From an uncultured SAR86 cluster bacterium (GTDB taxonomy: Bacteria > Pseudomonadota > Gammaproteobacteria > Magnimaribacterales > D2472), in contig CABYCL010000001.1 in NCBI GenBank assembly GCA_902517505.1, positions 1 through 64,000 on the forward strand: a stretch of 64,000 bases of DNA, in the 5' to 3' direction. Position 1 is the stretch's first letter; every line of letters begins with the position of its first letter. The notes beneath the pieces were generated by a model. The model saw nothing but the letters and a program-made list of their open reading frames with translations, did not search any database and was not told the origin of the DNA. Below are positions 43,023 to 51,779 of this stretch, piece by piece. The translations under genes and the position numbers were made by a program.

Positions 43023-45196
43023 TATAATTTTTCCAGATTTGCGTATGCCATCACCAACCATTTTGTTCCTGAATTATCAAAGTTTACTTGAACCCTTGCA
43101 GACTCCCCTGAACCTTCATAATTTAAAACAATGCCTTCTCCAAATTTTTTATGCTGGACTTTTTGGCCAAGTGCTATTCCAATCTCCTCCTCAAATTCGA
43201 TTTTTGTATCTCTAAAGTCCTTTCTATTATAAGGAATATTGGTTTGTGCTCTAGGTCTTATTTCATTTATAAGGTCTTTAGGTATTTCCCTTAAAAATCT
43301 TGAGGGCGGGTTAAAAGTGTCTGTCCCATGGAGTCTTCTTGATTCTGCATGAGTTATGTATAGCTTTTCCATAGCTCTTGTTACTGCAACATAACAAAGC
43401 CTTCTTTCTTCTTCTAATTGTGAAGCGCTCTCCATTGATCTCCCATGAGGAAATAAGCTTTCTTCAAGACCTGTGATAAGAACCAATTTAAATTCTAATC
43501 CCTTAGCTGAATGCATTGTCATTAGCTGTGCTGCATCATCATGCTCTGAGGCCTGCCTATCTCCTGAGTCTAAGGAAATAATATCTAAGTAATTTTCAGC
43601 TATCTCAAAATTAGTTTTATCTTCTTTAATACTTTGTTCAAAGTTCTTAGTTGCGGTTATTAACTCTTCTAAGTTTTCTGTTCTAGTCTTACCCTTTTCA
43701 CCTGGTTCTTTAGCATGATATGCATATAACCCTGATTCCTTAATAATTAATTCCATTAGTTCTGATAAAAGATTTTCTTCAATAAATGATTTGCATCCGG
43801 CAATAAATTCTAAATAGTCTCTTAGCCCAGCACCACCTCTTCCGGATATTGATCCCTCGTCTATTAATTTTGCTGATGCTTTAATATACGAAATATTATA
43901 TTGCTTGGCTGTATATCTTATTTTTGCAAGGGTTTTTTCTCCTGCTCCTCTGGTAGGATTAGAGATTGACCTTTCAAAAGATGGATTATCATTATTATTA
44001 AAAATAACTCTCAAATAAGCTATAGCATTCTTAATTTCCAATCTTTCATAAAAGCGAAGGCCTCCATATATTCTATAAGGGATACTAACCCTCAATAATG
44101 CCTCTTCTATTGCTCTTGATTGTGCATTTGATCTGTAAAGAACTGCTGTTTCTTGGTATGCACCTCCGCCATTCATCCATTCATTTAGAACATCAGCAAC
44201 AAATCTAGCTTCATCTTGTTCGTTATATGCCTGGTATAAAACTATCTGCTCACCTTCTTTCTTTTCTGTCCAAAGATTTTTACCAAGCCTATCTTTGTTA
44301 TTGTCTATGAGAGCATTTGCAGCATTAAGGATAATATCTGTTGATCTGTAGTTTTGTTCCAGCCTTACTACTTCTGTAGCCTTAAAGTCTTCAGTAAATG
44401 AATTAACATGCTCAACTTTTGCTCCTCTCCATCCATATATTGACTGATCATCATCTCCAACCGCAGTAATGTTAGTTTTATCAGAGGTTATTTCTTGAAG
44501 CCATTTATACTGAATAGTATTTGTATCTTGAAACTCGTCTATTAATATAGATTGAAACCTCGTTTGGAAAAAAGTTTTTACAGAAGGTGAAGTTTTAATT
44601 GTTTCATAAGATTTTAGAAGAAGTTCTCCAAAATCTACTAAGTGATCTCTTTGGCATACCTCCTGATACTCTTTATATATTTTGCTAACCGTTTCAGTAT
44701 AAAAATCGCCTTTATCATCAATATCTTTAAATCTTAAGCCATCATCTTTCCATGTATTTATTTGCCATTGTGTTTGTCTGGATGGCCATGTTGATTCATC
44801 TAAATTCAACTCTTTGGAAATCCTTTTGATTATTCTTAGTTGGTCATCCGAGTCTATGATGGTGAATCCACTAGATAAACCAGCCTCTTTATAAAATCTT
44901 TTTAGCAATTTATGAGACAGTCCATGAAAAGTTCCAACCCATGAATCCAAAATAGGAGCTTTTAATAAAGATTCAATTCTAGAACGCATTTCGTTTGCAG
45001 CCTTATTAGTAAAAGTTACAGCCATAACTGAGGATGGGCTTCTTCCAAGAGCTTCCACTTCCCAAGCAATTTTATGAACTAGAACTCTTGTTTTTCCAGA
45101 ACCTGCTCCAGCTAAAACTAGAAGATGCTGCTTTTCAGAAGTAACAGCCTTTCTTTGTTCTTCGTTTAAATTATCTAAAATATGAGATACATCCAT
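43022..45196 (-). CDS. uvrD: DNA helicase II (UvrD, SF1)
   Basis: A 724-residue superfamily-1A helicase of excision and mismatch repair. Motif I is LVLAGAGSGKTRVLVHKI, motif Ia AVTFTNKAANEMRSRIE, motif II LIDEFQDTNTIQYKWL, motif III GDDDQSIYGWRGA, motif IV LEQNYRSTDIILNAAN, motif V LMTMHSAKGLEFKLVLITGLEE and motif VI EEERRLCYVAVTRAMEKLY. The C-terminal tail with GQKVQHKKFGEGIVLNYEGSG is UvrD-like rather than Rep-like. Its stop is coupled to the downstream dctP-like gene. Confidence 0.95.
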   Translation of the reverse strand: MDVSHILDNLNEEQRKAVTSEKQHLLVLAGAGSGKTRVLVHKIAWEVEALGRSPSSVMAVTFTNKAANEMRSRIESLLKAPILDSWVGTFHGLSHKLLKRFYKEAGLSSGFTIIDSDDQLRIIKRISKELNLDESTWPSRQTQWQINTWKDDGLRFKDIDDKGDFYTETVSKIYKEYQEVCQRDHLVDFGELLLKSYETIKTSPSVKTFFQTRFQSILIDEFQDTNTIQYKWLQEITSDKTNITAVGDDDQSIYGWRGAKVEHVNSFTEDFKATEVVRLEQNYRSTDIILNAANALIDNNKDRLGKNLWTEKKEGEQIVLYQAYNEQDEARFVADVLNEWMNGGGAYQETAVLYRSNAQSRAIEEALLRVSIPYRIYGGLRFYERLEIKNAIAYLRVIFNNNDNPSFERSISNPTRGAGEKTLAKIRYTAKQYNISYIKASAKLIDEGSISGRGGAGLRDYLEFIAGCKSFIEENLLSELMELIIKESGLYAYHAKEPGEKGKTRTENLEELITATKNFEQSIKEDKTNFEIAENYLDIISLDSGDRQASEHDDAAQLMTMHSAKGLEFKLVLITGLEESLFPHGRSMESASQLEEERRLCYVAVTRAMEKLYITHAESRRLHGTDTFNPPSRFLREIPKDLINEIRPRAQTNIPYNRKDFRDTKIEFEEEIGIALGQKVQHKKFGEGIVLNYEGSGESARVQVNFDNSGTKWLVMAYANLEKL

Positions 45197-45238
45197 TTAG
45201 GGATTCATTTTTTTGTTTAAGTTAGATATTCTAACCTT

Positions 45239-46084
45239 ATGTCGACAAAATTATTGAGACAAATTAAAAATTCACTTCCTGATTTAAGAAAATCTGAAAA
45301 AACTGTTGGGGAGTTCATCTTAAAAGATCCAAAGTCAGTTATTACAATGAAAACTGCTGAAGCATCTGAGGCTATGGGTATAAGTGAACCGACTTTGATA
45401 AGATTTTGTAAAGCAATTGGATTTTCAGGCTTTCAGGAACTAAAAATAAATCTTTCTCAACAGCTCGCTGCTGACGATTATTTCGTTATGTATGAAATAA
45501 ATGAAGATGACTCAATTCACGAACTTTGTGAAAAAGTCTTTGATACAACTATTAGTGAAATTTTGAATGTTCGTTCTCAAATTGATCAAGCAGTCCTTGA
45601 AAATGCAATTGAATTATTGGTTAATGCAGAAAGAGTAGAATTTTATGCGTTTGGAGGTTCTGCTCCCGTTGCAATGGATGGGCAACACAAATTTTTTAGA
45701 CTTAAAATTCCTTCATCTTATATATCTGATCCACATCTTCAATTTATGTCAGCTAACTCACTAGAGAAAAATGATGTAGTTGTTGCTATTTCACAGTCGG
45801 GAACTACTTCTGCATTAATAGATAGTGTAAAAATTGTTCGTAAAAATGGAGTTAAAGTTATTGGAATAATGCCAGGAGATACGCCGCTAGCAAATATCTG
45901 TGATTTTCCATTAACAATTAACGTAGGGATAAATAACAGAATATCTAAGCCTTTAACTTCAAGAATTGCCTATACAGCAATCATTGATGTCCTAACAATG
46001 GGAGTTGCTCAGTTAAAACCAGAAGCACAAGATCATCTATACAATATCGCTGATAGTCAGAGATCGTTAAAAGTGGACAATTAA
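45239..46084 (+). CDS. hexR: HexR/RpiR family transcriptional regulator
   Basis: A 281-residue regulator with an N-terminal RpiR-type HTH (residues ~1-77: KSEKTVGEFILKDPKSVITMKTAEASEAMGISEPTLIRFCKAIGFSGFQELK) and a C-terminal SIS sugar-phosphate domain (FYAFGGSAPVAMDGQHKFFRL, VVAISQSGTTSALIDSVKIVRKNGVKVIGI). The HTH sequence is very close to HexR, which senses KDPG and controls Entner-Doudoroff and central carbon genes. No zwf, edd or pgl genes are next to it here, so targets are elsewhere. It is divergent from uvrD. Confidence 0.85.
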   Translation: MSTKLLRQIKNSLPDLRKSEKTVGEFILKDPKSVITMKTAEASEAMGISEPTLIRFCKAIGFSGFQELKINLSQQLAADDYFVMYEINEDDSIHELCEKVFDTTISEILNVRSQIDQAVLENAIELLVNAERVEFYAFGGSAPVAMDGQHKFFRLKIPSSYISDPHLQFMSANSLEKNDVVVAISQSGTTSALIDSVKIVRKNGVKVIGIMPGDTPLANICDFPLTINVGINNRISKPLTSRIAYTAIIDVLTMGVAQLKPEAQDHLYNIADSQRSLKVDN

Positions 46085-46129
46085 AGGCGCTATGAATGAT
46101 AAAATTTAAATATTAATTCCGGAGAAAAA

Positions 46130-46546
46130 ATGAGTGAAGAAATCAAGAAATTTTTTACAACCTATACCGACTTTGTAACTAAAGTAACTAGTGATCCAAG
46201 TATTAATTTAGAGGACCTTAAAAAAAGTTTTGAAGAAATTGAAAAAAATTCAGATATAAAAACACCTCGGCTTCTTACTGCGGCACTGGGTCTTGGAAGT
46301 GAAACTGGTGAATTTGTAGAAATCGTAAAAAAAATGTTTTTACAAGGAAAGCCTCCCTCAGAAGACAATATATTTCATATGAAAAGAGAACTTGGAGATA
46401 TCATGTGGTACTGGGTTACAGCATGTGCTGCTCTAAACCTAGATCCATATGAAGTAATAAGTGAGAATCAAGAAAAGCTAGCTGCTAGGTATGGAGAAAA
46501 ATTTGAAGTTGGAAGAAGTGAGGTTAGAAAAGAAGGAGATTTATAA
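46130..46546 (+). CDS. MazG-like nucleotide pyrophosphohydrolase
   Basis: A 138-residue all-alpha NTP pyrophosphatase. The metal-binding motif is ALGLGSETGEFVEIVKKM (E-x-x-E) and the second acidic helix is MKRELGDIMWYWVTACAALNLD (E-x-x-D). Single-domain members degrade dNTPs or non-canonical nucleotides and occur in both bacteria and phages. A GGAG ribosome site precedes the ATG. It lies between hexR and a small membrane gene on the same strand. Confidence 0.85.
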   Translation: MSEEIKKFFTTYTDFVTKVTSDPSINLEDLKKSFEEIEKNSDIKTPRLLTAALGLGSETGEFVEIVKKMFLQGKPPSEDNIFHMKRELGDIMWYWVTACAALNLDPYEVISENQEKLAARYGEKFEVGRSEVRKEGDL

Positions 46547-46556
46547 TTAAATAAAT

Positions 46557-46919
46557 ATGTTAATCCTGCTATCAACTTTATATTTCATTTATGGTTTTAT
46601 TCTTTTTTATACTTACCTAAAAGGATACAGCCTATTAAGGTATCTTCTAAAGAGAAAAAATATCAATGTGCAATTGTCGATAGAACTTATCTTTATTATT
46701 CTTTGTTCGTTAATTGTTTTTACATCTCAACCACTAAACTGGGCAGTTACTGTAATAATGATAATTCATATTTTTGGCGTTATTTGGATTATTACAAACC
46801 CAGACAATTACTATGCTATGGCTGAAGATTCTTCCATCGATATAGACTCAATGGAAGTAGCTACGTCAATGATTGTCATTGGGATGGGAGTTTTCGTTTA
46901 TTTCTCAAGAATAATTTAA
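46557..46919 (+). CDS. Small inner-membrane protein, unknown
   Basis: A 120-residue protein with four predicted membrane segments (MLILLSTLYFIYGFILFYTYL, LSIELIFIILCSLIVF, WAVTVIMIIHIFGVIWIIT, VATSMIVIGMGVFVYFS). Family not recognised. The loop before the last helix is acidic (AEDSSIDIDSMEV). It starts 10 bp after the MazG-like gene. Its stop is interlocked with the next convergent gene (TTAA). Confidence 0.6.
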   Translation: MLILLSTLYFIYGFILFYTYLKGYSLLRYLLKRKNINVQLSIELIFIILCSLIVFTSQPLNWAVTVIMIIHIFGVIWIITNPDNYYAMAEDSSIDIDSMEVATSMIVIGMGVFVYFSRII

Positions 46920-47788
46920 ATAATTTCTTTTAATCTCTTATATAGGCTTGATGTATCCCACCTTCCCCCTCCAGCTTCTTGAATATCTTTGTAGTATTCG
47001 TTAACAATTTTTGTTACATCTAAGTTAATGTTTGAGCCTTTGGCTTTATTAATAACTATATCTAAGTCTTTTCTCATTAAATCAACTGCAAAACCATGAT
47101 TAAATTCATCGTTTATCATTGTTTCCCACCTGTTTTCCATCTGCCATGATTGGGCAGCACCCTTAGAAATGACTTCAATAACTTCATCCGTTTTTAATCC
47201 AACTTTATCTGAAAAATTCATTGCCTCAGCAAGGCCTTGTAATAAGCCTGCTATACATATTTGATTAACCATTTTAGTTAACTGTCCTGCCCCACTTGAG
47301 CCCATTAATTTTATAAACTTTGAATAGAGCTTAATAATATCTTTTATTTCTTTAAATGCTTTTTCATTACCTCCTGCCATAATTGAGAGCTGTCCTGATT
47401 TTGCACCAGCCTCTCCACCTGATATAGGAGCGTCTATAAAATCTACTTCTTTTACATTTAGTAATTTATTTAATTCTAATGGAAGCTCTGAAGAGGTTGT
47501 TGTATGGTCAATTACTATCATTCCAGGATTTATATGTTCAAGAATTCCATCTTTCCCACAAATAATATTTCTGACATCATTATCCTTTCCTACACAGAGA
47601 ATTAAAACATCAGACCTATAAGTAATGTCTTTAAGTGAACTGCTTATATTGCCTTTATATTTCTTTACCCAGTCTTCAGACTTTTCAATTGAGCGATTAA
47701 ATACTGAAACTTGATATTTCTTTGACAGATGTCCGGCCATAGGAAATCCCATTACGCCTAATCCAATAAAGCCAATGGCTTTGTTCAT
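46916..47788 (-). CDS. 3-hydroxyisobutyrate dehydrogenase family oxidoreductase
   Basis: A 290-residue beta-hydroxyacid dehydrogenase. The NAD(P) motif is GFIGLGVMGFPMAGHL, the substrate-binding loop is DAPISGGEAGAKSGQLSIMAGG, and the catalytic Lys is in GAGQLTKMVNQICIAGLLQGLAEAM. Members act on 3-hydroxyisobutyrate, tartronate semialdehyde or related succinic semialdehydes; the choice is not clear from sequence. It overlaps the upstream 55-residue membrane ORF by 4 bp (ATGA). Confidence 0.87.
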   Translation of the reverse strand: MNKAIGFIGLGVMGFPMAGHLSKKYQVSVFNRSIEKSEDWVKKYKGNISSSLKDITYRSDVLILCVGKDNDVRNIICGKDGILEHINPGMIVIDHTTTSSELPLELNKLLNVKEVDFIDAPISGGEAGAKSGQLSIMAGGNEKAFKEIKDIIKLYSKFIKLMGSSGAGQLTKMVNQICIAGLLQGLAEAMNFSDKVGLKTDEVIEVISKGAAQSWQMENRWETMINDEFNHGFAVDLMRKDLDIVINKAKGSNINLDVTKIVNEYYKDIQEAGGGRWDTSSLYKRLKEII

Positions 47789-47952
47789 ACGATAAAATCT
47801 TCTCTATCTTTCTTAGCTGTTCTTTTGACACCGTCTTTTGTTTGATACTCAGATGTAATTCCTTTTGTGCCTTCAACATTTTTTAACAACAACATATATA
47901 TTGCAGACATTACAATCCACATTATTGGAACTAATATTATGATCTCAAACAT
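47785..47952 (-). CDS. Single-pass small membrane protein (not in ORF track)
   Basis: A 55-residue ORF read on the minus strand from ATG 47952 to TGA at 47787-47785. It begins MFEIIILVPIMWIVMSAIYMLLLK, one membrane helix, followed by a charged cytoplasmic tail (TKDGVKRTAKKDREDFIV). Its TGA overlaps the ATG of the 3-hydroxyisobutyrate dehydrogenase-like gene as ATGA, the usual sign of translational coupling. The track shows only a shadow ORF in another frame here. No family recognised. Confidence 0.6.
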   Translation of the reverse strand: MFEIIILVPIMWIVMSAIYMLLLKNVEGTKGITSEYQTKDGVKRTAKKDREDFIV

Positions 47953-47963
47953 TTTTGTTAAGT

Positions 47964-48938
47964 TTAATTATCAATTTTAGTTTTAAATTCGCTATAAGCT
48001 TCTTCGTATTCGGATTTAATTCTTCCGACAAGATCGGCTACTGAAGGAGAATCTTTTATTCCACCTATGCCCTGACCAGATCCCCATATATCTTTCCATG
48101 CTTTTGAGTCTGTATTACCGCCTGAGCCAAAATTCATTGAAGATTTGTCAGCATCTGGAAGATCGTCTGGGTCTAAACCAGCATTTTTTATGGAGGGTTT
48201 TAGATAGTTTCCTAAAACACCAGTAAACAATGAAGAATATACAATATCTTGAGCAGCACTTTCCTCTAACATTTTCTTATATTCAGGTTCAGCATTTGCT
48301 TCTTCAGTAGCAATAAATCTTGTTCCTAAATATGCAAAGTCAGCTCCTAATGCGATTGCAGATGCAACAGAGTGCCCATCACCAATTGATCCTGAAAGTA
48401 TTACGGTTCCATCAAACCATTGTTTTACTTCTCTTACTAATGCAAATGGTGACAAAGTTCCAGCATGTCCGCCAGCACCTGCACAAACCAATATTAGACC
48501 ATCAACACCCTGCTCAGCTGCTTTTTGAGCGTGTCTTACACTAATAACATCGTGAAAAACTAATCCTCCATAACTATGAGCGGCTTCAACAACTTCAGAA
48601 GGCGGTCTTAATGAAGTAATAATTATTGGGACTTCATGCTTTACGCAGATTTCCATATCTTGCATTAATCTATCGTTTGAACCATGGCAGATTTGATTTA
48701 CTGCAAATGGAGCCACCTTAGCTTCAGGATTTTGTTCTTGGAATTCTGCTAACTCTGTCTTAATTCTTATAATCCATTCCTCTAAGACATGTTGTGGTCT
48801 AGCATTTAAAGCTGGGAAAGAGCCTATAATTCCTGCCTTACACTGAGCAATTACAAGATCTGGCCCCGAAACCAGGAAAAGAGGTGCGCCAATTACGGGC
48901 ATAGAAATGTTATCTTTAATATGTTTTGGTATTGCCAA
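47964..48938 (-). CDS. Nitronate monooxygenase / NAD(P)H-dependent flavin oxidoreductase
   Basis: A 324-residue FMN-binding TIM-barrel protein of the 2-nitropropane dioxygenase family. It opens MPVIGAPLFLVSGPDLVIAQCKAGIIGSFPALNAR, has the catalytic-His loop LVCAGAGGHAGTLSPFALV and the phosphate-binding LSGSIGDGHSVASAIALGADFAYLGTRFIATEEA. Members oxidise alkyl nitronates or reduce quinones and enoyl thioesters; the physiological substrate is unknown. It may be cotranscribed with the 55-aa ORF, 11 bp downstream. Confidence 0.9.
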   Translation of the reverse strand: MAIPKHIKDNISMPVIGAPLFLVSGPDLVIAQCKAGIIGSFPALNARPQHVLEEWIIRIKTELAEFQEQNPEAKVAPFAVNQICHGSNDRLMQDMEICVKHEVPIIITSLRPPSEVVEAAHSYGGLVFHDVISVRHAQKAAEQGVDGLILVCAGAGGHAGTLSPFALVREVKQWFDGTVILSGSIGDGHSVASAIALGADFAYLGTRFIATEEANAEPEYKKMLEESAAQDIVYSSLFTGVLGNYLKPSIKNAGLDPDDLPDADKSSMNFGSGGNTDSKAWKDIWGSGQGIGGIKDSPSVADLVGRIKSEYEEAYSEFKTKIDN

Positions 48939-48966
48939 TTTTATAACTCCTTTTAATTTTTATTAC

Positions 48967-50283
48967 TTATTTAAATTTGTCTGGATAATCATCAACCAGA
49001 TGAACAAAAGCCCTCAAACCTTCGTCTAATGCAGAGTCATCAACATAAAAATATGGCGAATGATTTCCAGCAACATCTGTTCTTTCACCAAAATTGGTTG
49101 AATCAAGCCCTACGCCTGGCTTATTTACGCCCAGCCAAAAATAAAACCCTGGAATTTCTTTTGAAAAATATGAAAAGTCTTCAGCTCCAGTGACTGGGAT
49201 ATTAGATTCAACAAACCTTCCAGGAGATGCTTTCATTAGAGATTCTTTCATTGCTTCAACTAGTTTTGGATCATTATATGTTTCAGGATAGAAACCTCCA
49301 ACGTCAAACTCAACACTTATCTTAGTTCCTGTTCCTAATGCAACTCCTTTTGCAACTTGCTCAATTTCAGAATAAATTTCTTTTCTTAATTCTGGATCAA
49401 ATGTTCTTATAGTCCCCATAATTTCAGCATCTTCCGGGATGATATTATTTCTTGTACCTGCTTTAACCATCCCAACTGAAATAACAGCAGGATTATTTAT
49501 TATATTTATTCGTCTGCTTACAATTGTATTTAAAGATTGGATTAGTTCTGCTGTTGCCATAACTGGGTCTATCCCAGCCCATGGTGTTGAACCGTGAGTT
49601 TGCGTTCCTTTAATCTTGATTCTATATGCCGAGGCTGCAGCAAGTGCAGGTCCAGACTTGACTACCAAAACCCCATTTGGAATATTTGTCACATGCAAAC
49701 CAAAAATAACTTCAGGTTGATATCGATCAAAAATTCCCTCTTCTAGCATCATTATAGCTCCGCCACCCTCATCCTCAGGCGGACCTTCTTCGGCTGGTTG
49801 AAAGATAAACATAACTTTACCTTTAAGCTGTGATTTATTTTTAGCTAAATACTCAGCAACTCCCATTAATATGGCCACATGCGCATCATGCCCACACGCA
49901 TGCATTACCCCAACATCATTGCCGAGATATGTTGTTCTAACTTTTGAAGCAAATGGAAGTCCTGTCTTTTCTTCAACTGGAAGCGCATCCATATCTGCTC
50001 TTAAAGCAATGGTTGGTCCGGGCAAATCACCTTCAAGCATTCCCACCAAACCTGTATAAGCAATTTTTGTTTCAACTTGCATCCCAAGTGATCTGAGATG
50101 TTCTTCAATTTTCTTTGAGGTTCTAAATTCTCTATTTCCTAACTCAGGATGTTCGTGAATATCGTGTCTCCACTCAATTACTTTCTCCATTAAAGAATCT
50201 AAATTATTGTTAAGATTTGAAGTTAAGTCAGCTTTAAGGTTAACTGATGAAAGTAAAAAAACATAAAATAATATTCTTTTCAT
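48967..50283 (-). CDS. M20 family amidohydrolase (secreted, hippurate hydrolase-like)
   Basis: A 438-residue metallo-aminoacylase of the M20D group with an N-terminal signal peptide (MKRILFYVFLLSSVNLKA), so it acts in the periplasm. WRHDIHEHPELGNREFRTS, ALRADMDALPVEEKTGLPFAS, MHACGHDAHVAILMGVA, FIFQPAEEGPPEDEGGGAIMMLEEG and the C-terminal GAEDFSYFSKEIPGFYFWLGV hold the two-metal centre and catalytic Glu. These enzymes release amino acids from N-acyl or N-carbamoyl forms. It fits with the other exported peptidases in the window as a scavenging enzyme. Confidence 0.92.
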   Translation of the reverse strand: MKRILFYVFLLSSVNLKADLTSNLNNNLDSLMEKVIEWRHDIHEHPELGNREFRTSKKIEEHLRSLGMQVETKIAYTGLVGMLEGDLPGPTIALRADMDALPVEEKTGLPFASKVRTTYLGNDVGVMHACGHDAHVAILMGVAEYLAKNKSQLKGKVMFIFQPAEEGPPEDEGGGAIMMLEEGIFDRYQPEVIFGLHVTNIPNGVLVVKSGPALAAASAYRIKIKGTQTHGSTPWAGIDPVMATAELIQSLNTIVSRRINIINNPAVISVGMVKAGTRNNIIPEDAEIMGTIRTFDPELRKEIYSEIEQVAKGVALGTGTKISVEFDVGGFYPETYNDPKLVEAMKESLMKASPGRFVESNIPVTGAEDFSYFSKEIPGFYFWLGVNKPGVGLDSTNFGERTDVAGNHSPYFYVDDSALDEGLRAFVHLVDDYPDKFK

Positions 50284-50332
50284 ATTGAGATTATAAATAT
50301 AAATCTATTTTTATAAAGGGTAGTTTGTATTG

Positions 50333-51202
50333 TTATGAATTACCCATAGCATCTAATATTTCAAGAAGTAGATTAATGATATCTAGGTATAAAATAAAAG
50401 CCATTTCAACCGCTGTGTTCCAATCATTTATTGCATAAAAGTCTGCCTGTATTTTTATGTAGTTAAAATCGTATATTAAAAATAAAGAAAATAGTATTGA
50501 GCCAAAAATTGCAACTATTCTGGTTGTATTTCTACTGAATTCCATAAAAAACCTTACAAAGTTAAATATTAATAATCCAAACAGCGAAAACATAAGCATT
50601 GCTCCAAAGAGCGGATCTTCAGAGAAAGAGTAAAAGTCACTGTATCCAATAAATCCTGTCAAAATAGTTACTACCAAGACAATTTTTAGAGCAGTAAATC
50701 CATCATTTTCGTCCATTTCAAGCATTATTAGTCCAAGAAGAGGACCAAATAAAATGCTTGTTGCAGAAAATATACTTAAAAGAATCCATGTATTAATACC
50801 GCTATTAAGAGTGACAAATGCCGCTGTAAGAAATAAAGTGATACACCATGTTATGAATAATGCAAAAATCCTACCATCTTCTTCTGGTGAGTGCCTATAT
50901 CCATCCTTCATGAATGCTATTACTTCGTCTTGATCTTTTGCAGCTACAAATTCTGTCGTATCTTTATCTATAACCTTTGCCATCTTCTTGGGAAAAGTGT
51001 CTTTTTGTTTTAGATATGGAATTAAATCTAATTTTCTTTTCATATTTACAGAGCCTTTAAAAGACAGTCCCATAAACGTTGAATTTTTTTCATATGCCTC
51101 TCTAGCCATTCTCAAAGAAAAAAAGCATCCAGCTAGCACAATAGCCAATTGTGATGAGAGAACTATGATGGTTTTAAACAATAAAGACGTTTCAATAAAC
51201 AT
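50333..51202 (-). CDS. Bax inhibitor-1-like (TMBIM) membrane protein, divergent
   Basis: A 289-residue membrane protein. The C-terminal region FGSILFSLFLIYDFNYIK...NDWNTAVEMAFILYLDIINLLLEILDAMGN carries the BI-1 signature (L-I-Y-D and the A-x-x-L-Y-L-D-I-I-N-L helix); these helices follow five others. Between the first helix and the rest is a ~90-residue charged insertion (MGLSFKGSVNMKRKLDLIPYLKQKDTFPKK...) not typical of YccA or YbhL. BI-1 proteins are linked to calcium leak and proteostasis; bacterial roles are unclear. The call rests mainly on the C-terminal third. Confidence 0.65.
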   Translation of the reverse strand: MFIETSLLFKTIIVLSSQLAIVLAGCFFSLRMAREAYEKNSTFMGLSFKGSVNMKRKLDLIPYLKQKDTFPKKMAKVIDKDTTEFVAAKDQDEVIAFMKDGYRHSPEEDGRIFALFITWCITLFLTAAFVTLNSGINTWILLSIFSATSILFGPLLGLIMLEMDENDGFTALKIVLVVTILTGFIGYSDFYSFSEDPLFGAMLMFSLFGLLIFNFVRFFMEFSRNTTRIVAIFGSILFSLFLIYDFNYIKIQADFYAINDWNTAVEMAFILYLDIINLLLEILDAMGNS

Positions 51203-51254
51203 TGAATTAACCTTAGCATAGTGATTTAAATTATGTTCATTTTTTACATATAGA

Positions 51255-51767
51255 TTATGAATAATCTTTCATAAAATATGCAACCGAATGGTCAGCAAAT
51301 GAATGTTCACCAACTTTATAAAACCCAAAATTCTCATGAAAATAGATTGAAGCTTGATTTAAAGGAACAGTATTCACTTCACAGCATAAAGGAATTTTCT
51401 TATCTTCAGCTATAACACTTATTAGACTATATAAGTTTCTTCCAATTCCTTTTCTTCTAAACTCTTCTTTTACTGCAATTCGATCTATGTATAAAAATTT
51501 AGATTGATTTTTAGAAAAAAAATTATAATTTTTTGAGTTATATTCTGACCCCTCTCTAAAGCAAATCATAAATCCAATAATATTGCCGTCACAAGAAATA
51601 TAAAAATTATTTGAGCTGAGTTTAATTAATTGCTTAAGGTACTCAACAGAAGAAAGGCTTCCAACCTCAGGAGTATGTTCTTGATTAAACTTATATATTT
51701 CATTAAAAAAACTATTGGGTATTTGGGATGGAAACTCTGAAACCTTAAATTTAGAATTTAAGCTCAT
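51255..51767 (-). CDS. GNAT family N-acetyltransferase
   Basis: A 170-residue GNAT-fold acetyltransferase. The acetyl-CoA pyrophosphate loop is VKEEFRRKGIGRNLYSLI (R-x-x-G-x-G-x-x-L), and LYIDRIAV is the preceding beta-4 strand; NQASIYFHENFGFYKVGEHSF is the usual C-terminal segment. Substrate unknown. It follows the crotonase gene by 12 bp on the same strand. Confidence 0.85.
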   Translation of the reverse strand: MSLNSKFKVSEFPSQIPNSFFNEIYKFNQEHTPEVGSLSSVEYLKQLIKLSSNNFYISCDGNIIGFMICFREGSEYNSKNYNFFSKNQSKFLYIDRIAVKEEFRRKGIGRNLYSLISVIAEDKKIPLCCEVNTVPLNQASIYFHENFGFYKVGEHSFADHSVAYFMKDYS

Positions 51768-51779
51768 CTATTTCTGTTT

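Noticed and set aside
47697-47879. 60-aa minus-strand ORF (MLKAQKELHLSI...)
   Set aside because: It is out of frame with, and overlaps, both the real 55-aa membrane ORF and the start of the 3-hydroxyisobutyrate dehydrogenase-like gene.
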